Shown: positions 1-5,900, counted from the stretch's first letter. The stretch is 6,782 bases of DNA from Candidatus Poseidonia sp. (GCA_013330155.1 DUIU01000158.1:1879-8660); one strand, 5' to 3'. Translations and numbers: made by a program. Notes: generated by a model from the letters alone, not told the origin.

Positions 1-809
1 CCGAAGCAGAGGTAAATGGCCACGTCGGCGTTGCCTTCATCGATCCACAAATTTTCGTAGGGATCAAGCGCATTGTGCAGAAGGTGCTCGAGCTCGTGGG
101 CGAGAATTGAGCGGCCCCATGAGAGGGTGATGTCCGCATAGTCAACGAACACCGCTTCACGTGATGTCGAGAACGAGGGGGCAAAATAACCACCCGTGTT
201 GTAGGCGCCGTCGATGTCATAGATGACGATTTGAACCTGGCAGTTGTTGTCAACATCGGGAGGAGCGAGCCCACGGCCGTCTTGGTAGTCCTTCCCGTAG
301 TACGTGGTCATGGTTGGATAAATGGTGGAATCCCACGTGCTCGCAAGGTTGTTGAGCACAGTTGAAGAGAGGGTACGTCCACTTTGGACAAGGAAAGCCA
401 CGGAGTTCGTGGTTTTGGCAACATAAACACCGATGGAACCACCGGAGATTGGGACGGTGAGTGTATCTCCGACCGTGTGAGGCGTGCATGCTCGAGCGCT
501 TGAGCGGGCCATTGATGGTTGAATGACCATGTCCTCTACGCCAGGACGACCTTCGTCAATCCAAGCCTGCCGCATAAATTGTGTCGCAGAGACAACGGGT
601 TCATCCTCGTGAATAAACAAGTACTCACTTCCACTACTGGGGTCGAAATCATCGAGGTCACCGATGATGATTCCCCCTGCGTCATAGGCCACCGACGAAG
701 ACGACTCGTCCTGACCATCTGCCGAAACGCTGAGCAGAAGCGGGGCAGTGCTGGAGAAGAGCATCAACAAGACGAAGGCAAAGGCAGGAGTGGAGCGTCG
801 TTCCGACAT
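1..809 (-). CDS. Secreted HExxH zinc metalloprotease, gluzincin-like (3' end outside window)
   Basis: This is the N-terminal 269 codons of a protein that continues past the left edge. It starts at the ATG on 809-807; an in-frame TGA at 833-831 rules out a longer start. Residues 1-30 look like a Sec signal peptide: MSERR, a hydrophobic stretch at about 9-28, then cleavage near SVSA-DG. An acidic, Ser-rich linker follows. Residues 238-245 read HELEHLLH, giving the zinc-binding histidines H238 and H242 and catalytic E239. After 15 residues comes WIDEG (255-259), which resembles the WLNEG motif carrying the third zinc ligand (here E258) in gluzincins such as the M1 and M30 families. Around it lie a beta-rich segment with IVIYDIDG (194-201) and GGYF. 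The most likely role is a secreted endopeptidase, with an M30 (hyicolysin)-like or M6-like relative as best guess. The family is uncertain because the C-terminal half is missing. It is divergent from the M28-like gene. Confidence 0.85.
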   Translation of the reverse strand, partial: MSERRSTPAFAFVLLMLFSSTAPLLLSVSADGQDESSSSVAYDAGGIIIGDLDDFDPSSGSEYLFIHEDEPVVSATQFMRQAWIDEGRPGVEDMVIQPSMARSSARACTPHTVGDTLTVPISGGSIGVYVAKTTNSVAFLVQSGRTLSSTVLNNLASTWDSTIYPTMTTYYGKDYQDGRGLAPPDVDNNCQVQIVIYDIDGAYNTGGYFAPSFSTSREAVFVDYADITLSWGRSILAHELEHLLHNALDPYENLWIDEGNADVAIYLCF

Positions 810-813
810 GTCA

Positions 814-819
814 ATCACC
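814..819 (-). promoter_or_regulatory. Ribosome binding site of the HExxH protease gene
   Basis: On the minus strand GGTGAT lies 4 nt upstream of the ATG at 809. It is complementary to the ATCACC part of the conserved 16S rRNA 3' end. It supports the ATG at 809 as the start and implies a transcript with a short leader, unlike the apparently leaderless neighbour. Confidence 0.6.
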
Positions 820-844
820 AAAGAGAATCGTCATACGGATTCCC

Positions 845-850
845 AATTTA
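845..850 (-). promoter_or_regulatory. Possible TATA-like element for the HExxH protease gene
   Basis: On the minus strand TAAATT lies 36-41 nt upstream of the start codon. At normal archaeal TATA-to-start spacing, transcription would begin near 821, giving a leader of about 12 nt that includes the GGTGAT site. It is the only A/T-rich candidate in the short intergenic region on this strand, and the match to a consensus TATA box is weak. Confidence 0.35.
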
Positions 851-859
851 CCGAGATGA

Positions 860-874
860 AAGGAGGTATTTAAG
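860..874 (+). promoter_or_regulatory. BRE/TATA promoter of the M28-like gene
   Basis: A purine-rich stretch (860-866) is followed by TATTTAAG at 867-874. The box centre is about 26 nt upstream of the ATG at 897, the usual archaeal TATA-to-transcription-start distance. This points to a leaderless mRNA beginning at or next to the start codon. The same AAPuGAGGTATT pattern recurs at 2115-2125. Confidence 0.65.
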
Positions 875-896
875 AGTCCGTGGTGGAGGCATCGCC

Positions 897-2093
897 ATGC
901 ATCATCCAAGGAACGCCCCCAAAGCCGGCCGGAGGACAGCGTTTGTCGCCATGTGCATGCTGTTTTCCATGATGCTGATACCCTATACAGGAGCCGCTGG
1001 AGCGATGACCTTTGAGGACGCCGAACCTTGCGACATAACCAGCCAGCTTCAGTTCGATGGCGAAGTGGCCAACGCTTCCGTTCAGTGGCAAGTGGAGCTT
1101 GGCCCTCGTTTGCCAGGCTCCAACGTCTCAGCAACCTTCCGCGACACCATCACTTCCGACCTTGAAGCCCTTGGATACGAAGTCTCGACCCAAACACACC
1201 AACGCTACAACATGACGCTCACCAACCTCTTTGCCCGTTGGTCTCCAAACGCCAGCGATAACGGACAACTGGTCTTGTCTGCTCACTACGACTCGAGAAA
1301 CATCGCAGACCAAGACAGCAATGAATCCAACCAAACACTCCCGGTCCCGGGAGCCAACGATGCCGCCAGTGGCGTCGCCGTTCTCTTGGAATTGGCGAGG
1401 CACATCCCTCAGATGGACCTGAATCATGATGTTGTCCTGTTTTTCAACGACGCAGAAGATCAAGAACAACGCTACACCTTGGGTGCCGAGGCTTGGGCAG
1501 AAAATCTGACAGAGGAGCAGATCAACTCAACGCATGCCTTTGTGTTGTTGGACATGATTGGCGATGCTGATTTACAACTTCACAACATTTACCCTGGCAA
1601 TGAAACGCTCAAATCGCGAGTGATAGAACTCGGTGGCCACCTCGGCATGGTGAACGGGACGAAAGACTGTGGCGGTTTACCCGGCAGCGACATCATCCAG
1701 TACGAAACGACCGTTGGTGTTCTGGACGACCATGTTCACGCCCACGAGCTGGGAATTCCTGCCATTGATTTGATGGACACCAGTTACGGCGAGCCAAAAC
1801 CCCTCACCTTTGGGAGCTACTGGCACACCATGGAAGACACACCCGACAAAGTCAGCGCCGAATCACTTGCCCATGTCGGACGCTTGGTGGAACTGGGCCT
1901 GCGCACCAATGCTTTCGTCTCCATCGGACCGCTCGAAGAACAAAGCCTTGACGAGGCAACCAACAACACCACGGTTGAACCCTCGGATGAACCTCAAAAT
2001 CAGGAAAGTCGAGCGCTGTTCATCATCGCAACCGTTGGGCTCGTCTCCACTGTCGGCCTGTTGGCCCTCGTTGAATTCAAAGGAAAACAATGA
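897..2093 (+). CDS. Secreted membrane-anchored M28-family enzyme, glutaminyl-cyclase-like
   Basis: The protein is 398 residues with a signal peptide at about 1-36 (basic RR, then a hydrophobic Met/Leu-rich core) and one C-terminal helix at about 373-393. The catalytic part would therefore lie outside the cell, tethered to the membrane. The M28 fold motifs appear in order: SAHYDSR (H130, D132), GANDAASG (bridging-ligand position D155), NDAED (catalytic E187, ligand D188), LLDMIGD (D219), DDH (277-279) and YWHTMEDTPDKVS (H310). The LLD, DDH and WHTMED motifs resemble glutaminyl-peptide cyclotransferases, which form N-terminal pyroglutamate, but M28 aminopeptidases share much of this pattern, so the reaction is not certain. 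It carries 12 N-X-S/T sequons. I chose the ATG at 897 because a signal peptide follows directly and a TATA box sits 27 nt upstream. The longer open frame from 519 is antisense to the HExxH protease. Confidence 0.88.
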   Translation: MHHPRNAPKAGRRTAFVAMCMLFSMMLIPYTGAAGAMTFEDAEPCDITSQLQFDGEVANASVQWQVELGPRLPGSNVSATFRDTITSDLEALGYEVSTQTHQRYNMTLTNLFARWSPNASDNGQLVLSAHYDSRNIADQDSNESNQTLPVPGANDAASGVAVLLELARHIPQMDLNHDVVLFFNDAEDQEQRYTLGAEAWAENLTEEQINSTHAFVLLDMIGDADLQLHNIYPGNETLKSRVIELGGHLGMVNGTKDCGGLPGSDIIQYETTVGVLDDHVHAHELGIPAIDLMDTSYGEPKPLTFGSYWHTMEDTPDKVSAESLAHVGRLVELGLRTNAFVSIGPLEEQSLDEATNNTTVEPSDEPQNQESRALFIIATVGLVSTVGLLALVEFKGKQ

Positions 2094-2114
2094 TTTGACA
2101 CGCGGTGGTTCATC

Positions 2115-2127
2115 AAAGAGGTATTAT
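2115..2127 (+). promoter_or_regulatory. BRE/TATA promoter for the membrane protein-kinase operon
   Basis: AAAGAGGTATT at 2115-2125 continues to TATTAT at 2122-2127, matching the promoter upstream of 897 at 10 of 11 positions. The expected transcription start is near 2149-2152, in the 71-nt gap after the M28-like gene. The following two genes can therefore be transcribed independently of it. No clear oligo-T terminator is visible in the gap. Confidence 0.5.
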
Positions 2128-2164
2128 CCGCGCACGCCCTCGCCGATGATGGGGGGGCACGATA

Positions 2165-3022
2165 GTGGATGACCGTGAGCAGCGCATGGAGGCCCTCCGT
2201 GCCCGCGTTCAGGCCAAGAAAGAAGCGGCTATCAGCGGTGGAATCATCGAAGAAGAATTGGTGGTCAGTGCAGCGGAAATCTCCACGGAACTGAGCCCTG
2301 AAGAACAGAACGAAGCCGATGATTGGTACGCTCTTTGGGACAAGGATGCAGACCGGTGGCGAAACCTCGCTGCAGCATTTATTTTCATCGGAAGCATCCT
2401 TGGCATGCTGAGTGGTGCATTGATTCTTCAGGGAAACCCGACAGAGTTGCTCAACACCTCGTTTTTTGCTGAAAGTGAAGCCGTCGACATCTCTGGCACA
2501 GCCCTCGAGGACATTGAAGGCAATGGAGTGGAGGACGTCCTTGTCGAACTTCTTGATGCCACCTCTCGGGCCTTATTGCAAAACACCACCACCGATAGTT
2601 TCGGATACTTTGCCATGGAAAACGTCCAGCAAGACGTCCACATCATCGTCTTCTCGAAAGACGGATACACCACGGTTGAACGTACTTTTGTCCCTGACAA
2701 CGTTGGACTTGACCCCGTGACGATGAAACCTGGAAACGGCACGAGGGAAGAAAGCGACGACCAATCGATATCTGGCTGGACCCTTGACAACGCCGTCGGC
2801 CTTTCCACCGCCATTGGCCTGCTCACCATGATAACGGCCCTCCTCGGCATCCAATCCGCCGTTGAAATACGAAGGGGCAAACATTACCGACGAAGCCAAT
2901 ACCTCGCCACAGGTGCACTCTTCAGTCGCGGTTTAATCATCGTCGGACCAACATTGATTTTGTTTGGGATGATCATTAATTTGTTCGCCAAAGAAGATTT
3001 TGAAGACGAACGCGAGGACTGA
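2165..3022 (+). CDS. Three-helix membrane protein with an extracellular carboxypeptidase-regulatory-like domain
   Basis: The 285-residue protein starts at a GTG. Residues 1-66 are charged, likely cytoplasmic and partly coiled-coil (MDDREQRMEALRARV). Helix 1 is about 68-90, an ectodomain 91-208, helix 2 about 209-232, helix 3 about 246-274, and the tail is acidic. The basic loop RRGKHYRR between helices 2 and 3 fits the positive-inside rule. All three sequons (N97, N140, N191) fall in the predicted ectodomain. Residues about 107-176 have the pattern of CarboxypepD_reg/CnaB-like beta domains: ISGTALED, GVEDVLVELLDA, TDSFGYFAMENV, then KDGYTT. Such domains are usually non-catalytic binding or structural modules. 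No specific function can be assigned. The stop is 2 nt before the kinase ATG, so the two genes are probably co-transcribed. The start is uncertain because of a seven-G run just upstream; an ATG at 2186 is another option. Confidence 0.8.
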   Translation: MDDREQRMEALRARVQAKKEAAISGGIIEEELVVSAAEISTELSPEEQNEADDWYALWDKDADRWRNLAAAFIFIGSILGMLSGALILQGNPTELLNTSFFAESEAVDISGTALEDIEGNGVEDVLVELLDATSRALLQNTTTDSFGYFAMENVQQDVHIIVFSKDGYTTVERTFVPDNVGLDPVTMKPGNGTREESDDQSISGWTLDNAVGLSTAIGLLTMITALLGIQSAVEIRRGKHYRRSQYLATGALFSRGLIIVGPTLILFGMIINLFAKEDFEDERED

Positions 3023-3024
3023 GC

Positions 3025-4392
3025 ATGTACTTGATTTCGGTCGAGGGGGGAGACGGTTCCGGCAAAGGAGAAGCCGCCCGGATTCTTGGCGAACTCCTGA
3101 GTGAATTCCCCTTCCCTAACGTGGTGATGACCCATGAGCCTCGCCGCCACAGTGAACTAGGGAAATTGGCTTTGCAATCCGTCAAACTTGGCAACAAAAC
3201 TCCCCTTGAGGAAGCAGGCCTTTTTGCTGCAGACCGTCTCGACCACTCCCACACCTTCATTCGACCACAACTCGCTGGAGGCTCGGTGGTCATCTCCGAC
3301 CGGAACATTCACTCCTCATTGATTTACCAAGGCGTTGTGGGTGACCTCGGCCTTCAAAAAGTAGCGAGCATGAACGCTGCGGCAATGATTCCAGACCTTG
3401 TGTTTTGGATTGATTGCGACCCGGAGAAAGCCATGAAGCGCATCAAGTCAGGGACCCTGAGAATGACCAGTCAAAAGCAAGAGTATTTCGAAACTCAAGA
3501 GATTCAAACCACCATTCGACAAGGCTTTCACGAATTGTTTGGTGAACATGGCCAAGTACCTGCTCCGTTCAACCAATGCTACGTGGTCGGCCCCATCATG
3601 AACGAGGGAGGCCTTGATGACCTCAAGACACAACTCCGCAAGGAACTACGGCGCTTTTTCAACAAAAAACCACTTCCATTGAACGTTGACCGAGATGAGG
3701 TTGACCGGACCTTGTTGAATGCCTTGGTTCACGATGTGAAGAAACAACGACGTTTACCTGGAGCGCCGCAAGAACGCACCTCCATCCACATCGGTTGGCT
3801 GGGTGGAAAATCTCCTGCCCATTGGATGCAGGAAGCCGAGGACAACTGGCCGCTGGAATCGGCCCAGGAGAACGATGTACCTGCCACGCCTTTGGCCCAC
3901 TCATGCTGGTCCATTTTGGGCACCCTTTCGTTGATGGTTGGCTCCAGTGAAGTGCCACGCTTGCATGCGGCATTGGGCCCTGTACGCATGGTGACCCAAC
4001 GTCACACCCAACGCCTCATCAAATGGCTCCTGATCGAGCATTGGGTCCATAAACAACAGAACCACACGCCGTTTAGCGATGCTCAACTGTTCAAATTACG
4101 AGACGAGCGGCTTGGATTTGCTAGGCTCACGCTCGCCATGTGGCCGCTACGAAGCGCTCTTGCAAGCTGGCGAAGGGCCAACCCAGAAAAGAATTGGAGT
4201 CAGGCGCTGGAGGAGATCTTCGCTGTAGAAGATGGAAAGAACCTCTCCGCCGTCTTGCAAAGGGCGGTCCACGACATCAACCAGCGTCTTCAGATTTTGA
4301 CCAGTGGCCACGAAGGTTGCCCGTTGCCGACGACGGCCGAAGAACTGGCCGTTTGGTGGTCCATGCAACCTCCAGCTCATTCAGATTCATGA
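3025..4392 (+). CDS. tmk: Thymidylate-kinase-like protein with an unrecognised C-terminal domain
   Basis: The protein is 455 residues, about twice the usual length of roughly 205-215 for dTMP kinases (dTMP + ATP to dTDP, cytosolic, dTTP synthesis). Residues 1 to about 212 match that family in order: P-loop EGGDGSGKG (7-15), THEP (36-39), LFAADRLDH (66-74), ISDRNIHSSLIYQG (90-103, compare DRYxxSxxAYQG), PDLVFWIDCDPEKAMKRI (123-140), and a LID-like basic segment with R146 before YFE and IRQGF. Two positions are atypical: the Ser/Thr after the P-loop lysine is Gly15, and the EPGG motif reads EPRR (38-41). Residues about 215-455 are Trp-rich and look mainly helical; I recognise no domain there. 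No signal peptide or membrane helix is evident. The ATG lies 2 nt after the previous stop, and the 3' end overlaps the opposing DUF2085 gene by 16 bp. Kinase fold is confident; the exact substrate is less so. Confidence 0.85.
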   Translation: MYLISVEGGDGSGKGEAARILGELLSEFPFPNVVMTHEPRRHSELGKLALQSVKLGNKTPLEEAGLFAADRLDHSHTFIRPQLAGGSVVISDRNIHSSLIYQGVVGDLGLQKVASMNAAAMIPDLVFWIDCDPEKAMKRIKSGTLRMTSQKQEYFETQEIQTTIRQGFHELFGEHGQVPAPFNQCYVVGPIMNEGGLDDLKTQLRKELRRFFNKKPLPLNVDRDEVDRTLLNALVHDVKKQRRLPGAPQERTSIHIGWLGGKSPAHWMQEAEDNWPLESAQENDVPATPLAHSCWSILGTLSLMVGSSEVPRLHAALGPVRMVTQRHTQRLIKWLLIEHWVHKQQNHTPFSDAQLFKLRDERLGFARLTLAMWPLRSALASWRRANPEKNWSQALEEIFAVEDGKNLSAVLQRAVHDINQRLQILTSGHEGCPLPTTAEELAVWWSMQPPAHSDS

Positions 4393-5162
4393 AGTGCTTT
4401 TTCAGCCAGTGTGAAACGTGCCTCGCCCGGAAGAAGAACCTGCCCTGCACCGATGAAAGCATCGGCACGAGCCGAAAACATCGAGCAAAGAAGAATTCCA
4501 AGCCCAAACCCGAACGGTATACCCGTCAATACCCGTTTGAAATTGGTCGATTCGTATGAGGTGAGTAACTGCAAGAATCCATCAAAGATGAGGGGCAAAC
4601 ACAGCAACATGCCACAGCCAAGCCAAAGAGATGTACGTCGGTTCTTGGCATAGACATCGTGGAGCATCTTCTCTGGAAGAAGCGACAGGCATGTATCCCG
4701 TACCGTCCATCGATTCCAACCACGACGCGAGAACACAACCCCGCCGAGAAAGAGTCCAAAGAAGATGCCAACATCACGGGTGCATACAGGAAGTTGGTTG
4801 TTGTTTACTTCCCAAGAACGTTCGGATTTTTGGTGGCAGTTCACATCTCCAAAACCGTAGATAATGGCCGCGTAGAAGTTCACTTCAGACCAGGCGAAGG
4901 CGGGGCAACACTGACCGTTGTCGACACTGGTGGACGTGGGTTGATTCCCATGGGAACCAAAACCATCCTCGCTGAAATAGTCAATGGCATTGGCACGGCC
5001 TTGAAGTGGCCCTACAGTCCCTGATTCAAGCGTCATGGGCGCTATGAAAAAAGAAACGAGGAGAAAACCGCAAACGCCCAGCACCCATTTGCCCACCTTA
5101 GCTTCTCGGAGACGGTCGGGTAGGCCATTGCGCTCCATGATGGGAAACCAGGCCGGAATCAT
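4377..5162 (-). CDS. DUF2085-family integral membrane protein
   Basis: With the ATG at 5162 the protein has 261 residues. Hydrophobic segments are at about 24-43, 129-146, 179-199 and 208-228. The family signature is visible: NCHQKSERSW (108-117), QLPVCTRDVGIFFG (123-136), then FDGFLQLLTSYESTNFKRVL (193-212) and LTGIPFGFGLG. DUF2085 proteins are predicted membrane proteins of unknown biochemical role with conserved Cys/His residues suggestive of metal binding or redox. Here the second position of the usual CxRC pair is Asp130, leaving C109, H110 and C127. Residues about 44-100 form a long loop with C85 and C86, probably outside. In-frame TTG starts at 5210 or 5186 would lengthen the N terminus by up to 16 residues. 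I prefer the ATG because it leaves space for a promoter before the divergent gene at 5219. No ribosome binding site is visible. Confidence 0.8.
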   Translation of the reverse strand: MIPAWFPIMERNGLPDRLREAKVGKWVLGVCGFLLVSFFIAPMTLESGTVGPLQGRANAIDYFSEDGFGSHGNQPTSTSVDNGQCCPAFAWSEVNFYAAIIYGFGDVNCHQKSERSWEVNNNQLPVCTRDVGIFFGLFLGGVVFSRRGWNRWTVRDTCLSLLPEKMLHDVYAKNRRTSLWLGCGMLLCLPLIFDGFLQLLTSYESTNFKRVLTGIPFGFGLGILLCSMFSARADAFIGAGQVLLPGEARFTLAEKALHESE

Positions 5163-5218
5163 TTGATTGTTTTCTTCTGAAACCAAGCCTTCAATTCCCT
5201 TCGGCCACAAGCACCACC

Positions 5219-5851
5219 ATGGCCGAGGACGAGCGACCTCGAATCGGCTTGATAACCGGGCTTCAAGCGGGAGGCTTCATCGGCCTCTTCCTTGGGTTCT
5301 CACTGGCCGTAGTCTCAGCGCTCACTGAACCCGAGGCCCTTGGGCGATTGGTTCGCTTGATGTGTTTAACACCGGTCATTTGTGCTATCCTCTTGGGCCC
5401 ATTCCTTGGATTTCGCCGTGCACCAATCGTTTCGAACATCGACCCGATTCACGAGATCAGAGCACGCCTTGAACCGTTCAATGAAGGCCAGGGGAAATGG
5501 CGCGTGTTGAGCCATGTTCGTAGCGATGGACGTGCGGTAAGGATCGACCTTCACAACTCAACCCAACCGTTGACCATCGTTGCCTCAACCCTTGAATTGG
5601 CTGAAGATTACCCCGTGCGATACATTGTCGGGCGTGGCGAAGCACGAAGTCGAGACCCCGAACTGCGTGGAAAGGTTCTGGCTTACATCGAAGAAAACGT
5701 GATGCTCAACCGTCGACGAAGAACAGCTTCGTCGGTTGAGGTGCTCCCGCCATCGGTGCTCGAACACATGGTAGCGACACATCGCATGCATCGGCGCTTG
5801 TTCTACTTGCTTCCTATCATTCTGTTCTTTGCGTGGTTAGAAATGCGCTAA
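5219..5851 (+). CDS. Unrecognised three-helix membrane protein
   Basis: The protein is 210 residues, starting at ATG 5219 with MAEDERPRIG and no visible ribosome binding site. Two hydrophobic segments near the N terminus (about 11-34, Gly-rich, and 46-65) are followed by a soluble domain at about 70-190 and a third helix at 193-207. The basic FRR (65-67) and the RRRR run (165-168) suggest the soluble domain faces the cytoplasm. That domain alternates beta-like segments (KWRVLSHV, RAVRIDLHN, PLTIVAST, YPVRYIVGRG) with a helix (ELRGKVLAYIEENVML). I do not recognise a family. The gene diverges from the DUF2085 gene and is followed 43 nt later by the HEAT-repeat gene on the same strand. A strong inverted repeat lies within the codons for residues 163-174. 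Confidence 0.7.
   Translation: MAEDERPRIGLITGLQAGGFIGLFLGFSLAVVSALTEPEALGRLVRLMCLTPVICAILLGPFLGFRRAPIVSNIDPIHEIRARLEPFNEGQGKWRVLSHVRSDGRAVRIDLHNSTQPLTIVASTLELAEDYPVRYIVGRGEARSRDPELRGKVLAYIEENVMLNRRRRTASSVEVLPPSVLEHMVATHRMHRRLFYLLPIILFFAWLEMR
5705..5740 (+). repeat. Bulged inverted repeat (potential mRNA hairpin) inside a coding sequence
   Basis: The left arm CTCAACCGTCGACGAAG (5705-5721) and right arm CTTCGTCGGTTGAG (5727-5740) can form 14 Watson-Crick pairs, 8 next to a 5-nt AACAG loop and 6 more beyond a 3-nt bulge (5711-5713). It encodes LNRRRRTASSVE of the membrane protein, so part of the complementarity could be codon-driven chance. It is not followed by a T-run, so it does not look like a terminator. 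Confidence 0.6.
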
Positions 5852-5887
5852 GGGCAACGCAACAGGCTATGAGGGAGAGGGGGTTCC

Positions 5888-5900
5888 CGCCATCATGGCG
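5888..5900. repeat. Short palindrome across the HEAT-repeat gene start codon
   Basis: CGCCAT (5888-5893) and ATGGCG (5895-5900) are perfect inverted arms around one base, and the right arm contains the start ATG. It could be an operator overlapping the initiation site or a chance match; no regulator is identifiable. Confidence 0.25.

Noticed and set aside
549..563. A second WIDEG motif in the HExxH protease (residues 83-87), repeating the active-site pentapeptide
   Set aside because: It uses different codons and has no flanking similarity, so a duplication is unlikely; short coincidence.
519..896. A 126-codon N-terminal extension of the M28-like frame
   Set aside because: Most of it (519-809) lies antisense to the HExxH protease, in exact codon register, which tends to keep the opposite frame open. 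It has no protein-like pattern, and a signal peptide plus TATA box mark the ATG at 897.
1338..1353. Perfect palindrome CTCCCGG-TC-CCGGGAG in the M28-like gene
   Set aside because: The loop is only 2 nt, too small for a full RNA hairpin. It encodes an ordinary LPVPG segment, so chance is the simplest reading.
1128..1469. A 113-codon minus-strand open frame within the M28-like gene
   Set aside because: It covers the conserved catalytic motifs of the plus-strand enzyme and shows no recognisable features of its own.
4659..5024. A 121-codon open frame on the plus strand inside the DUF2085 gene
   Set aside because: The opposite strand carries clear DUF2085 signature motifs over the same bases, while this frame resembles no protein family.
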